This document shows, piece after piece, positions 1 to 10,720 of a DNA stretch of 64,000 bases (position 1 is its first letter; each line of letters starts with the position of its first letter). The notes below the pieces were generated by a model that saw only the letters and a list, made by a program, of their open reading frames with translations, made no database searches and was not told the origin of the DNA. The stretch is from Spirometra erinaceieuropaei (lineage: Eukaryota > Platyhelminthes > Cestoda > Diphyllobothriidea > Diphyllobothriidae). The stretch covers positions 111,357 to 175,356 of the forward strand of contig CACRXP010000984.1 of the NCBI GenBank assembly GCA_902702965.1. Reading direction: 5' to 3'. The position numbers and the translations under genes are program-made.

Positions 1-496
1 GACTTGAAAACGGGAATGATAATTGACGTTTTCCATGTTTCAGGAAAGAATCCTTTTGAAATATAAACCGAGAATAGATGACTGAGCAATATGGGAAAGT
101 CGGACGCTTGTTTAATAATCGAATTCGGAATCCCGTCCGTTCCTGAGCAGTGTGAGTATTTCAAACGGCTTATGTGTTTCTTAATGAGATCTGAGGAGAC
201 ATCAATTGTACTAAGTGTCCTATCTGAAAGTGATCGAAAGAAAGGGACCGGATCGGACTCGGTAGCAAGGTGTTTTGCGAAGAAAGCACTAAACAACTCC
301 GCCTTGTCAGTGTCATCGGTGAGGAAGACTTTGTTATCATTTAGCATGGGTGGAAGTTCATGACCCCGCTTAGAGGAGGACCGATGACGGAAGATGTTAG
401 CGACGGATTTGCCAGGGTTCGAACCACTGAGAGCAATTGATTCTCTTTGCCTGTCGCGCGCTTGGCGCATCCTTGAGGCCATCTCAAAAATCTCTT
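1..496 (-). mobile_element. Non-LTR retrotransposon fragment, start of the RT region (open to the window edge)
   Basis: The minus strand is open from about 496 to base 1, roughly 165 residues. It reads as the basic linker after the endonuclease (RMRQARDRQRES) followed by the first reverse transcriptase motifs (SGTDGIPNSIIKQASDF, then GFFPETWKTSIIIPVFK). These match the fingers of CR1/Jockey-type non-LTR RTs. The same DNA, with scattered substitutions, occurs at 7755-8250, so the two are copies of one family; similarity stops near 496. Unlike most retroelement remnants here it has no stop or frameshift, so it may be a younger copy. The rest of the RT would lie before the window. Confidence 0.85.
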
Positions 497-1485
497 AGCA
501 TAAAGTCATTGCAGTGGTCAAGTGCAGACAGATTAAGCTGCCGACCAATTACAACGGGTGACGACTGACTAGTAATATCATCTGACTTAGATTTAGGTAA
601 AGCTTCTGACTTACGTTTAGTTAGGCCATGTTTACTTACAAGAGCCGAGAGCTTACGTCGACCAGTGACTTTTGGTCTCATCTTGTCTCGAGGCAATCTG
701 TGATTAAGAAAACTTCTGGCAGACAAGTTGACTGAATTTCAGCTAGGGGCTAACGATGTAAAAATAAATTACAACAGTTAAAGGGTAATCGGATGCACAA
801 AATGGGAATTGCAAAGTGCGATTAGTGAACAGCGGGTATAGACTAGCAAAACTCGAAAGGAGATGGCAGCGGGCAGTTCTTAGAGAAAAGGCCTGTATTT
901 TAGGAAATTTAACCAAAAAACAGGTACTAAAATCGTTAGATCTCACAGAAAAACCACTAAAAAATATCCTCCACTTATTTTCAAATTTAAAGGATTAAGG
1001 CGACAAGTCTAGAAAATTATTGCACTGTTAGGATGGTAAGCATTTCCTTTACAATATTATCGGATTAATCTAATTAATATCGGGAAGAATAACTGGAAAA
1101 AGACCACAGAATATAAGCAATTGCTCTCTCCAGTATTTATTTCATACAGAACGGTGTTAACTACACTACGAATGGGTCAGCCATAAAAAGGAAACTGGTC
1201 GCGAAATTTTAAGTTCTTAATGGGGAATAACAAACCAAACGGATCTCCATCGCCCTGGTGTAAAGACCTCCAGAACGGCAGAAGTACACTGGCGGTGCCC
1301 TTACCAGTAAGCTAAAGCAAATCTGCCGTAGAAAACACATAATACATAGATTCACTGCACGCGACCAGACAGTTCGTTGGAGCACAAATTACTTTCGTTG
1401 ACCACTGACGAATTCCTCACTCAACCCGTTGAAATGGAAACACTATGATGCAATAAAATTGCCTGGGTAATTTTCGAAGAGTTTT
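497..1485. other. Stretch without a recognised gene
   Basis: A minus-strand reading frame at 484-726 encodes a basic, serine-rich peptide (KVTGRRKLSALVSKHGLTKR is representative). It has no recognised domain. It lies directly upstream, on the minus strand, of the RT fragment, so it could be a shifted linker piece or unrelated DNA. The rest is AT-rich sequence with no recognised feature. Confidence 0.4.
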
Positions 1486-1489
1486 TGAC

Positions 1490-1915
1490 GCCCTTGTAAG
1501 AATATGCAATGCTAATAACTACGTCGTGGATGAGGGAGTATAGTGACCTCCTCAAACAGGTGCAACGTAGAAAAACGGAAGTTATGGGTGATTTAAAGCA
1601 TTTTTCTTATCAGCAGGAGTTAAACGGACTTGGCTTACTCTCTCTATCTTGTAGTGAACTAGACTGCAGCCTACTTTAGACCTTCCGGATTGTCCGTGAC
1701 CATGGTTGCTCCCTAGGACCGGAAGACTTCTTTCAGCCTTCCCCTACAAACCATTTACGCGGCCATCCCCACAAAGTCAAAAGCAAACGCACGCAAATAG
1801 ACCGTAGAAGGTTTCCTTTCAGCCAACAGGTTTTCGGACCATGGACGTCGCTACCAAATGGTATGGCGGCGGCCGACACAATTCGCATATTTAATGGAAA
1901 ACTTGCTCACGTATA
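1490..1915 (+). mobile_element. Non-LTR retrotransposon fragment, C-terminal end of RT ORF
   Basis: The plus strand reads LLKQVQRRKTEVMG, then FRIVRDHGCSLGPEDFF, NHLRGHPHKVK and DRRRFPFSQ. This is the order seen at the C-terminus of CR1-like non-LTR RT proteins, after the palm and thumb. At least one stop (near 1679) breaks the frame, and the tail continues to about 1915 (ADTIRIFNGKL). The same tail with different residues is seen at 5848-6267 and 10495-10720. It is dead. Confidence 0.8.
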
Positions 1916-2394
1916 ATCTAACAAAGACCGACTTCTACAACATGACTACTCACAGTCAGCTTCTTCTGACACTGCCATATGCAATCCTTCTGTGGTTACT
2001 CACAGGGAGCAGAAGATTCCTTCTTACTTATGTTGTATCGTGAATCGATTGCATTCTAAGTGTTTGCAACTTTATTTTAAGTCCGTGGGCGAAGTTATTG
2101 TATATTCCAAGGTCAAGATTTTGGCGTGCGCCTCAACCTCATGGGCAAATGAAGCTTCGCTTTCACTTTGGGGCTTTAAGTCATTTGATGTGTACTTCTG
2201 ACTGGCCTTTTCTCAAAAATAGTTTTTACTGCCTCGCATAATGCATATTTGCCTAATTAGACATTCTAATTAATAAGCCACAACTTGTACAGTGACTAAT
2301 AATAACAACATTTGTTTATTCAAGACACGTGGGTGTCAGTCCATCGCAAGTATAAATAACTTTGACATTAATTTTAGAATTTCAGACGCGGTAT
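1916..2394. other. Stretch without a recognised gene
   Basis: AT-rich DNA; no coding pattern or repeat was recognised. Confidence 0.4.
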
Positions 2395-2880
2395 ACAGAA
2401 TTTTTACAATACTTAATTCATAGTTATTGAATAAGTGCTATGTTACGAGGAATGATAAGGGAGCAGTGAAAAAAACTCCTAACATATGACTAAAATGAGT
2501 ATGATTGGATTAACACTATGGGAGAAAATAAAACGCGCTCCTTAATGTATAAAAAGCAGGCAGTACCGGCATCTGTGTGGCAGTGTATAACGGATTTCAT
2601 GAAGGGGTAAGTAGGCGGGTCAGGCAGGACTGGCCGGTATGTGGTATTGAGTACAACGTTCGAAACGGGCGTCATCAAAGCGGAATGCATATGCCGGATG
2701 AGGTCATTCATGTCAAAGTGGCGAAAAAAAAATCCGCGCGATAGGAACCCAGTTGCGATCGGGTACAGTGAGCCGAGTCCAACCGAGGATAGGGCAGGGA
2801 GATGCGACCTGACTACTAGTATATGGCGAATACATAAGTTTTCGCCAAGAGCGTCGATGGAGCGCATTCTGTGAGGGCAC
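2395..2880 (+). repeat. Dispersed repeat R1, copy 1
   Basis: This stretch aligns by eye to 6650-6960 (same strand) and to the reverse complement of 50990-51310. Shared blocks include CAGGACTGGCCGGTATGTGG, a GTTATTGAATAAGT segment, and a GTATAAAAAGC segment. The first block (CAGGACYGGYCTGYATGTGG in general form) recurs inside a copy, so the element has internal direct subrepeats about 75-105 bp apart. No protein or tRNA-like head was recognised, so its class is unknown. Confidence 0.7.
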
Positions 2881-3059
2881 AATGCATGAACTGAAAAATT
2901 GAAAAAAATAACATTTCTGGTGAGGAATCTTAGGAAGCGATACGACTCACAAAGGAAGGAAATGTGAGAAGATACGGAAAGTTAATTGCGGCATCCTAAA
3001 TTCTCGGTGGCCCTTTCTCAGTGTCATAGAGAAAGTTGTCTGGGAAGGATGAGGAAAAT

Positions 3060-4150
3060 AAAAGCTTAATCGAGTCAGTATTCATATAAAGACGTTACCT
3101 TCTCTTGAATGTATGTAGATTATCAAAAGATCTTATATTTAATGGAAGGTTATTCCAGAGGAAAGTACCTCTGAAAGCGAAAAAGAGAGTGTTTAGAGGT
3201 GGAGGAAGCTGGAGGAGGTATAATCAAGGATGAGTTGCGTAGATTGTATGGGCGACTACTAGGGGTAAGTGCTGAAATCCGAGGAAGATTTGAACTATTA
3301 TTAATGCGAAAGAGGAGACAGAAGCCTGCTTCGAGTCTTCGGACTCATAAAAAGTTTAGGTAAATTAGCTGGCATCTATCTGAGTAGGAGATATCTGGAT
3401 GTTCCCTATCTAAAATTCTTTTAGAAAAACGTCTTTGGACATTTTCAATTTTTAAATGACTAACCTCATTCATCAAACCAAAGAATGGGCAACAATACTC
3501 AAGAATGGGAAGTACAAACGTACGATAGAGCCTTAATTTAATTTCGGGAAGATAGAAATTGTAAGAAATAAAGCCACAAATCTGGGCAGCTTTGGCTGTA
3601 ATTCTGCCAGCGTGTGGCGAGAGATCAAGATTACTAGTGTAGCTTAAACCTAAATCCTTGATGGTGGTACATTCAGTCATAGGTGTGCCTTAAAAGACCA
3701 CTGGTTGGGGTAGCCTATCAGGTCCAAAACACATATAGCGACATTTAGAAGGAGAGAATTCCAGTAGCAATTTTGAGCTCCAAGCTGAGAGAGCAAGCAA
3801 GTCAGCATGGATTTGCTGCAGGCAATGAAGGTTCGTGGATTTATTGAAAGAATATACACAGTTGACATCATCGGCATAAATATATGATTGGGAATATTTA
3901 ACTGCGGCCGAGATATCATTTATGTAAAGCAGAACCAAAAGAGGACCTAAAACGGCGCCTTGTCGGACACCACTTACAATAGGGCTTTCACTGGAAAGTG
4001 AAGATCCCAATAAAACCTTTTGTTTACGATAAGACAGTTATGGCTTGATAAAGTCTATTAGTGGACTGCGAATTCCCATAGCTTCTAATTTAACCAAGAG
4101 TCTTTTGTGTGTCACTTTATCAAATTTGAATTGGATAATGAGGCTACGTA
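3060..4150 (-). mobile_element. Non-LTR retrotransposon fragment, RT palm to C-terminus
   Basis: On the minus strand the order is FDKVTHKRLLVKLEAMGIRS, then GVRQGAVLGPLLVLLYINDI, YIYADDVNCVYS with the YADD active site, SPSKCRYMCFGP, and TIKDLGLSY. The thumb follows (YRTFVLPILEYCCPFFG). The C-terminus reads SSRPYNLRNSSL and NNLPLNIRSFDNLHTFKRR, then a stop near 3110. A stop at about 4040 and several frameshifts show it is dead. It is closely similar to 45640-46335. The family resembles CR1-type elements; the exact clade is not settled. Confidence 0.88.
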
Positions 4151-5195
4151 CGATAAAATAGACAACAATAAAGTTCTCTTACCAGTCAATAAACCGACGA
4201 TAAAAGCGGTCAGTGGGGACGGTTTATCGTTTAAAATATAATGGTGTTCAAAATTTAACGAGGAAAACCCTTTATAAATGCGGGTAAAACTTAATAGGAT
4301 TGAGGCTAGGTTGGGTGAAAGATTACGATACTATATTTCCGCTTTATGATAAATCGACGAAGCACGACAAGAAGCTAAGAGGACGTAAGACAAAAAAAGG
4401 AAATTTTGTCAGATATACACTGGAAAACTGTGCAAGAGATTAACAAATCGAATTCAAAAATATAACTTTCACTCATCTTTTCAAAATCGTGCTGCGCGCG
4501 TTGACCTTGGACCTTTCGGCGTGCTAGAATCTTGGTCGGAGACACAGAAGTCACTCAGTTGCCTCCGTTGAATTCTCGAGGTTTAGTGAACGCTTAAATT
4601 TTATTCTGTCCACGTTGAACTTCGACCCTCTCTTCGCTCAGGAATACGCCTCTTCTGGCGGTAAAGGAAAGTCAGCTGAAGGAATACTTGGCTACTTACA
4701 ATATAAAGACACATCCAGTACTTCTAATAGAGTTATCGAGCAAACTTTTAAACCGGTCGCAGTCATAACCCGTGCCTCAAAGGAGAGGATAAAGCGTAAA
4801 CATGATTTTACACTATTTAATATTTCTAGTCGCTTATCTGTTTTCGAGGGTGAGCATTTGTTGCTGGTAAATTTTGGTGTGTATCCAAAGTCTCGCATGC
4901 CAAACGACTGAGTTCGAATGGTTGTAACCCAGAATACTAATTACTCCCCTTGCCGATAGCACGTTCGTCAGAATTATGGGCACATCTTATTTCATGTGAC
5001 ACGTTCAATTCCGCCCAATGTTCGAATGTGAATCTTTGCACTGGTAAACTTTGCAAAGTTTTGACCCATCTATCCCCTGTTTTATCACTGTATGAAAATA
5101 CTTATTAACAAGGATAAGGTTTTTCTCCATCAATCCTTTTTCTACAAACCGCGTTGGCACTCTCGTCGAAATAATTCGTAAAACAGCGTTTCTCA
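4151..5195. other. Stretch with one unrecognised open frame
   Basis: A 98-residue plus-strand frame at 4615-4911 has no recognised motif. The RT fragment starting at about 5255 lies downstream on the same strand, so this DNA might be a decayed endonuclease or linker, but no diagnostic residues are visible. Confidence 0.3.
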
Positions 5196-5254
5196 TCTCC
5201 TCCTGTCTCCAGAAACTGCTCACATTTTAAAAATGTCAGATGAACTCCTTAAGA

Positions 5255-6267
5255 ATGGTTTCATCAGTAAATACAGTCTACATAGACTTCAGTTAAGCCT
5301 TCGACGAAGTTCTATACAGACGGCTAATACCTGAACTGCGTTAAGTGAGTTTGACTGAAAATGTACTCAAATAAGATGTTGACTTTCTCGCGGGCAGACG
5401 TCAGGGCTTTTGTATTGGTAAGGCCCAATCGGAGTGGGAAATCGTTCGCAGCGGTTCCCTGCTTGCGAGCATTCTGGGTCCCATTCTGGTCCTGATATAC
5501 GTGAACGGCTGCCTTGGTTGCCTGATCTGCGAGAAGTCAGTGTTCGCTGGTGATCTGGAGATACGGAATTCAGTAAATAGGCAGGGGATGCGCGAAAAGT
5601 AAAAACGAACTTGGGTCGATTGCAATAATGGTGTGATCAATGATATTTCAGCCTCAATTTTAATGGATACCAAGTCATCCGACTACGGTTTAGTTACACA
5701 AAGGCTATGAAATAAGATACTAGTACTTCATCCGGGGTCACGAGTCTGAGATTAATAATAATAATTTTTAATTTTTTTCTGAATTAGTATTCCGTTAAGA
5801 AAAATGACCAGCAAGCAGTGAAAGAACCCCATTCTAGAACTTAAAAAATGACTGAAGGCATACTTGAAAAAGTTCAACGGCGAGCAACGAAACTTGTATC
5901 TGGGCAGTGGTCACTACCCTACGAAACGCGGTTAGCTAATCTTGACCTCTTTCCTTTGAGTTACAGACAGCTACGTGGGGACCTGATACAGGCTTTCCGC
6001 ATCGTGCGCAATCAGGGCTGCTGCCTCGCGTTTGGAGACTTCTTCGAGTTGGCGACTACGACTAACCTGAGAGGCCATCCACTCAAACTGCGTGTGGCTG
6101 GTGTCCGGCTAGACACCCGAAAGTTCTTCTTCTCCAACAGAGTGGTTGCAGCTTGGAATGCCTTGTTTGAGGATGTTGTTATGTCAGGCTCGGTAGATAC
6201 TTTTAAATGGAGACTAGATCAGCATTGTAGCGCGCACCACAATAACGCCGGACTACGGCCACCTTGA
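5255..6267 (+). mobile_element. Non-LTR retrotransposon fragment, RT palm to C-terminus
   Basis: The plus strand encodes VNTVYIDFS followed by a stop and AFDEVLYRRLIPEL (RT motif A). The GVPQGS-like block is degenerate (SLLASILGPILVLIYVNGC), and the active site is FAGD where FADD is expected. After an AT-rich insertion at about 5750-5790, an open frame at 5848-6267 gives the C-terminus: EKVQRRATKLVSGQWSLPYE, DLFPLSYRQLRGDLIQAFRI, TTNLRGHPLKLRV and RVVAAWNALFEDVV. The first half has many stops, while the last 140 residues are still open. It belongs with the fragments at 1490-1915 and 10495-10720. Confidence 0.88.
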
Positions 6268-6649
6268 CAGCCAACGCGGACAACTAAGTGTTATAACGAT
6301 GCTACTACCAACATTTAAGTAATATATGTTTATGTTATTTATTAAGCCTGGGCCACGTCGCACACCGCTGTTCGCATTCACCACGATGCCTGTAGACTAA
6401 ACAATTTTACTTCTTTTCCCGTGTCTTAAGTATGCCTCAACTGTCCGCTGTATTTTGATCAACAAAGCAAGTTAATGTGCCTATAAACTCTGTTAACGCA
6501 CGACATTCTGTGTTCATCTGTACAGTTTTTGCTATTCCCCTCGCATTTCCTTCATGTTACTTCCTTTGCATTTCCTCCATATATATCCTCTGCATGTAAC
6601 CAATAGGGATTTCCAAGGTACACACCTACTTTCCCTGAAATATACTGAT
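6268..6649. other. Stretch without a recognised gene
   Basis: Probably 3' flank of the preceding retroelement copy; nothing else was recognised. Confidence 0.3.
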
Positions 6650-6960
6650 ACTGAAAAAAGCTGTCGCTCATGAAAGGACAGAAATGCGGGCAGGACCGGC
6701 CTGCATGTAGCGCTGTAGAACGGATTATTAACGGACATCGTCAGGGCAGAAATAAATGTCAACCCTGAGGGGTACGTATGCGGGGCAGGCAGGACTGGTC
6801 TGTATGTGGTATTGTATAGGGGATTCAAAGGAGACATCGTCAGGGCAGAATTGATACGCCGGATGAGACTATTCACGTATAGGTGGCAAGACAAGAGGAA
6901 CCGAGACGCGATCGGTCACAGTCCACTTCCAGCCCAGCCGAGGAGTGGTTTATGCGATAT
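6650..6960 (+). repeat. Dispersed repeat R1, copy 2
   Basis: This aligns to 2395-2880 and to the reverse complement of 50990-51310. It contains two successive blocks, CAGGACCGGCCTGCATGTAG and CAGGACTGGTCTGTATGTGG. Each is followed by a short segment ending GACATCGTCAGGGCAGAA, so the unit is internally duplicated. It abuts the 3' end of the non-LTR element at about 6950. Confidence 0.7.
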
Positions 6961-8309
6961 GTACCCACACGTCTGTGTGGTTCTGGCAGAGATTCCATCT
7001 GCATGAGATGATGAAACTTAAACCTAGATCCTTTATGGTTAGGCATTCTGGGAGTATATTATTCTGAAAAATTATGGAACCAGGAAGTTTGGCGGGACCA
7101 AAAGGCATGATCCCACATTTGGATGATGAAAACTCCACCTGCCATGTCGAACCCCATCTGCTTAAGCGTAGTAAATCGCCATTAATTTTTTTTCAACACA
7201 AACGTTTGCGGTGTCCTTAGAGTATGAGTAAACACACTTAAGGTCATCGGCATAAGTAAAATTTTGCGAATTTCCGAGTTCAGTTGAAATATCATTGATG
7301 CGCAGAAGGAAGAATAGCGGACCCAGAACCGTGCCTTGAAGTACGCCACTCGTGATCGAGTGAGGTGTCGAGTAGCTATTACCGGCCATGACTTTCTGAT
7401 ATCGGTTGGACAGATAGGACCTGATGAAGTCGAGTAGAGGCGGCCGGATGCCGAGAGCTTCCAATTTTACTAAAAAGACGTCTATGGGGCACCTTGTCAA
7501 AGGCTTTGCTAAGATCAAAGTAAATAACAACCACTGACTGCCGCTCATTACGAAGAGAAGTGATTAGATTAAGAAATGCCAAGTGGCAAGTTTCGCAGGA
7601 TCATTCAGGTAAAAATTCATGCTGACTAGAGCTCAGAAGCCGATTAGCTAGACAGAAGTCAAGAATTTCATTGAAAATAATCCTTTAAAGAAGCTTTGTT
7701 AGAGACGGTGTTTTGTGCACGCCCTGACCGATATTAACATCCGACCGAGATTTAAACTTGAAGACGGGAATGATAATTGACGTTTTCCATGTTGCAGGAA
7801 AAAAATCCTTCTGAAATCTAAACCGAGAATAAATGGCTAAGCAATATGGGAAGGTCGGACGCTTGTTTAATAATCGAACTCGGAATCCCGTCCGTTCCTG
7901 AGCAGTGTGAGTATTTCAAAGGACTTATGTGTTTCTTAATGAGATCTGAGGAGAAATATATTGTACTCAGTGTCCTATCTGAAAGTGAGCGAAAGAAAGG
8001 GACTGGTCCGGACTCAGTATTAGGGTGTTTCGCAAACAAAGCATTAAACAACTCCGCCTTGTCAGTGTCATCGGTGAATAAGGCTTTGTTATCATTTAGC
8101 AGGGTTGGAAGTTCGTTACCACGCTTAGAGGAGGACCAATGACGGAACATGTTAGCGATGGATTTGCCAGGCTCCAAATCCCTGTGGGCAAGTGATTCTC
8201 TTTGTCTGTCGCGCGCTTTGCGCATCCTTGAGGTCATTTCAAAAATCTCTGTGATTCTAAGATGAACTGATAAGGAACTAGTGGATAGGTCGCGCAGCTG
8301 CCGTCTCAA
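6950..8309 (-). pseudogene. Reverse transcriptase part of the 6950-10248 element
   Basis: Order on the minus strand: RMRKARDRQRESLAHRD linker; SGTDGIPSSIIKQASDLP; VVVIYFDLSKAFDKVPHRRL (motif A); a frameshift near 7465; LEALGIRPPLLDFIRSYLSN; GVLQGTVLGPLFFLLRINDI; FTYADDLKCVYS (active-site YADD); a damaged segment near 7160; then SSSKCGIMPFGPAKLP and LTIKDLGLSF. Both halves of the catalytic triad region (FDLSKAFD and YADD) survive, but in different frames. The piece at 7755-8250 is duplicated at 1-496. Confidence 0.88.
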
Positions 8310-8539
8310 CTTTTTAGCCTATTGCGTAGAAAATGAGGAAGAAGGTAACCAGAAGAATTAGGCTTGAGATATCTACGCGGCAACAACTCTAGGATGTCCT
8401 TGGAAACATTGGACATCACATCACGAAGAATGGTTGCATCGCTACAGAAGAGGGAGCCATACCAATTCAAAAATTTAATAAAGTTATTTATAAAGTCGCT
8501 ATCTACGCAATCCTACTTTATTTGAGCCCGAACGGTGCT

Positions 8540-9190
8540 GGTCTTTTTTTAAAAGACAAGCGGTAAGCAACACTGAATTAGTATGTGGTCATTATGAAAG
8601 AGGTCCTTTTTGAAAGCAACAAAAAGGGGAACAATATCACTGGTAAAGTTTAGGTCTAAAATGTGATTATCTTTCGTTGGAGAGCGCACCAGTTGGGATC
8701 TGTTAGAGAAATTGACAATATCTTGAAACAGCTTGGATCTCGGTGGACAGATATTGGAAACACAGTCTGTTTCAGGCAGATTAAAACTTCCAGTGATTAT
8801 TTTAACATCGAAAGCATCTTTTGAGATTAATATAAAGATTTCAAAATTGTGACTCATCACTGGCTGAAGAATTAAGGGGATTGTAGGTACAGCCAATAAT
8901 TGCCTTTCTTTGCAGCGAGAGAATAACAGATGCAAAGCAGAGGTTTCCCTTGAATGAGGAGACATCCCGGTAATAGGGAGAGAGCTTAAAGTAGGATATA
9001 AGATAAAGAAGACTACCGCCCCCATGTCTAGTTGTGCGGTCTTTACGGTAAAAATCGAAGTCATCTATGAGAAGGGCAGAGTCAGGAATTAGAGATTAGG
9101 TCCAAAGTTCTCTTATACATATATTATCAGGCGTCATTTCGATAGCAATGGCTCTGAGTTGAGCCATCTTGTTTATAACAGACCTGGCAT
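8540..9190 (-). pseudogene. Endonuclease part of the 6950-10248 element
   Basis: The minus strand reads IILLNARSVINKMAQLRAIA, which is the start of an exo/endonuclease/phosphatase-fold domain (normally N-A/V-R-S-l-x-N-K). It continues TPDNICIRELWT (TETW-like block) and ISKDAFDVKIITGSFNLPET, where GDFN is expected but an S replaces the D. The usual late SDH-type block is degenerate. Several frame changes occur. In working elements this domain nicks the target DNA to prime reverse transcription; this copy has lost a key metal or catalytic residue. Confidence 0.78.
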
Positions 9191-9561
9191 TCAATAATAT
9201 AATATCTAATGTGTTTTGAACGGCAATGCTATTGCCGACGGTATTTAAAAAAATGTGGAGGCGGAGACGTAAGCTGTGAATTAATGATGCTTGGGGAATA
9301 CGTACCAGTTGGCCTACACTTATTGACGTACGGGCAGTCAGCAAGAGAAGGCTGAGCATGAGACCTAAAGGATGTGGGGATATAGTTTTCAAACATTGGA
9401 ATGCTAAGGGAGTTACAACAGGGATAGGCTTGTTGGTAGTTCAAGTAGAGGCTGGTGGGGGGGGAGTAGGGTGGGAAACTAGGTCTAGGTTGGAAGTCAA
9501 AGGATATAGGTTGACGTACCTGAGAGCAATTGGCTTTAAGTGGTGGGAAGCCTGAACTAGG

Positions 9562-10248
9562 TTAGGGCATAAATGATTTAGGGCAATTCATGTATGAATT
9601 ATTTGCTGGATATATAGTAGGGCTTTGATAAGTAACCGGTACGCAGGACAGAGAATTATTCGAGGATATAATTGGAGCTGTGGGGTTTGTAGACGTTCTG
9701 GGTTGTAAAGGCTTGGTAGATCTAAAAGAATGCGGCGTACCCCTAAATGGAACTGCGCTACCTTTCTTTTGGGTCGGAGTCTGATTCAGTTTTGGAGTCT
9801 CACCGTTCTGACGCCAAGCCACGGGTGACCTAACTGTAGAGTTTGCATCACCCCGTTGAACAGGGGAAGTTATCGGTCTAGCTGATGCGGACGAATTTTG
9901 ATACGTCCCAGGGGGACTATTCGGAGAATAGGAAACGACAAATGGGGCTGATGCTGCTAGTTTAGGGGCAGGCAAATGCGTCAGGTGGCCCGAGTGTGAT
10001 GGAGATGTGGGAGTAAGGGGAGCGAGGGAGTCAGATATCGCAGGAGCAGGACGAGCTGAATGCTCACAGCCACTTGTATTATGACCGAGCTGGTGAGTAT
10101 TAGACTGAGAAGCAGTGGGTTTACGTGAGAAGAGAGAACCGACTCTGCGCTCTATAGGAGTAAGATCGTGACAAAGGAAAAATTTTGCATTTTCCAGGTA
10201 GGCAATGACACGATCTCGATGGACAAAGATTGTGTCAACCTCGGTTGA
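9562..10248 (-). CDS. ORF1-like, proline/serine/threonine-rich protein of the 6950-10248 element
   Basis: A single open minus-strand frame of about 228 codons from just after a stop at 10249-10251 down to 9562. The N-terminal part reads VDTIFVHRDRVIAYLENAKF and CHDLTPIERRVGSLFSRKP. After that it is low in hydrophobic residues and rich in P, S, T and N (SYSPNSPPGTYQ, TSTNPTAPIISS), so it is probably disordered. No start codon is obvious near the 5' end, so the true start is uncertain. Its position directly before the endonuclease suggests ORF1 or an N-terminal extension of ORF2. It remains open while the endonuclease and RT are broken. Confidence 0.6.
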   Translation of the reverse strand, partial: STEVDTIFVHRDRVIAYLENAKFFLCHDLTPIERRVGSLFSRKPTASQSNTHQLGHNTSGCEHSARPAPAISDSLAPLTPTSPSHSGHLTHLPAPKLAASAPFVVSYSPNSPPGTYQNSSASARPITSPVQRGDANSTVRSPVAWRQNGETPKLNQTPTQKKGSAVPFRGTPHSFRSTKPLQPRTSTNPTAPIISSNNSLSCVPVTYQSPTIYPANNSYMNCPKSFMP

Positions 10249-10490
10249 TTAAAATAATTTGACTAAAACAGGTGGATTTTTGCTACGGGAGATTGTAAAT
10301 AAGTTAAGCGACTTATGCGACACTCAAACCTTCGTTTCCCTCTGTCAAGATAGCAAGGAAGGTCATGGGTATCCTGGGAGCGATACGGAGAACTTCCCTC
10401 TAACGAAGAGCTATTTTCTCGAGTGCTTGGAAGCCCTATCTGCCTGATAATAGAATGCTACCTTCAGGTGTGGCACCTCTGGATGACGCA
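10249..10490. other. Stretch without a recognised gene
   Basis: A 62-residue plus-strand frame at 10259-10447 has no recognised domain. It lies just upstream of an RT C-terminal scrap on the same strand and may be part of it. Confidence 0.3.
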
Positions 10491-10494
10491 TAAC

Positions 10495-10720
10495 TGCACT
10501 ATTTTGGAAAACGTTCAATGAAATGCAACCAAACTAGTTGGCGGAATAAAGTGTCTACCCTATGAAGAACGACTACAATGGTCCAAAATAATTCCTTTCT
10601 CTCCCTCTCATAGGTAATACAGAAAGGATTTGATCTTGATCTTAAAACGTGTCAGAGAAATAGACTGCGCACCACAAATGTCCAGTTTTTTGAACTAGCA
10701 CAAACGGTAGAATAAACTTG
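10495..10720 (+). mobile_element. Non-LTR retrotransposon scrap, RT C-terminus
   Basis: The plus strand encodes ILENVQ, stop, NATKLVGGIKCLPYEERLQW, then YRKDLILILKRVREIDCAPQ. This matches the QRRATKLV-g-l-x-x-LpYeeRL and yRgDLIl blocks seen better preserved at 5848-6267. It contains stops and is dead. Confidence 0.72.

Larger units (their letters stand above)
6950..10248 (-). mobile_element. Nearly full-length, decayed CR1-like non-LTR retrotransposon
   Basis: About 3.3 kb on the minus strand, in the order proline-rich ORF, apurinic-type endonuclease, linker, reverse transcriptase. This is the layout of CR1/Jockey-group LINEs. Stops and frameshifts lie in the endonuclease and RT, so it cannot move by itself. 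The 3' end stops just after TIKDLGLSF-like residues and runs into repeat R1, so the RT thumb and C-terminus are missing. The 5' end is near 10248, where the frame begins after a stop. Parts are listed separately. Confidence 0.85.

Noticed and set aside
7846..8142. A 98-codon plus-strand frame, nearly repeated at 91-363
   Set aside because: It is the antisense shadow of the RT fragment; the minus strand carries the recognised motifs in both copies.
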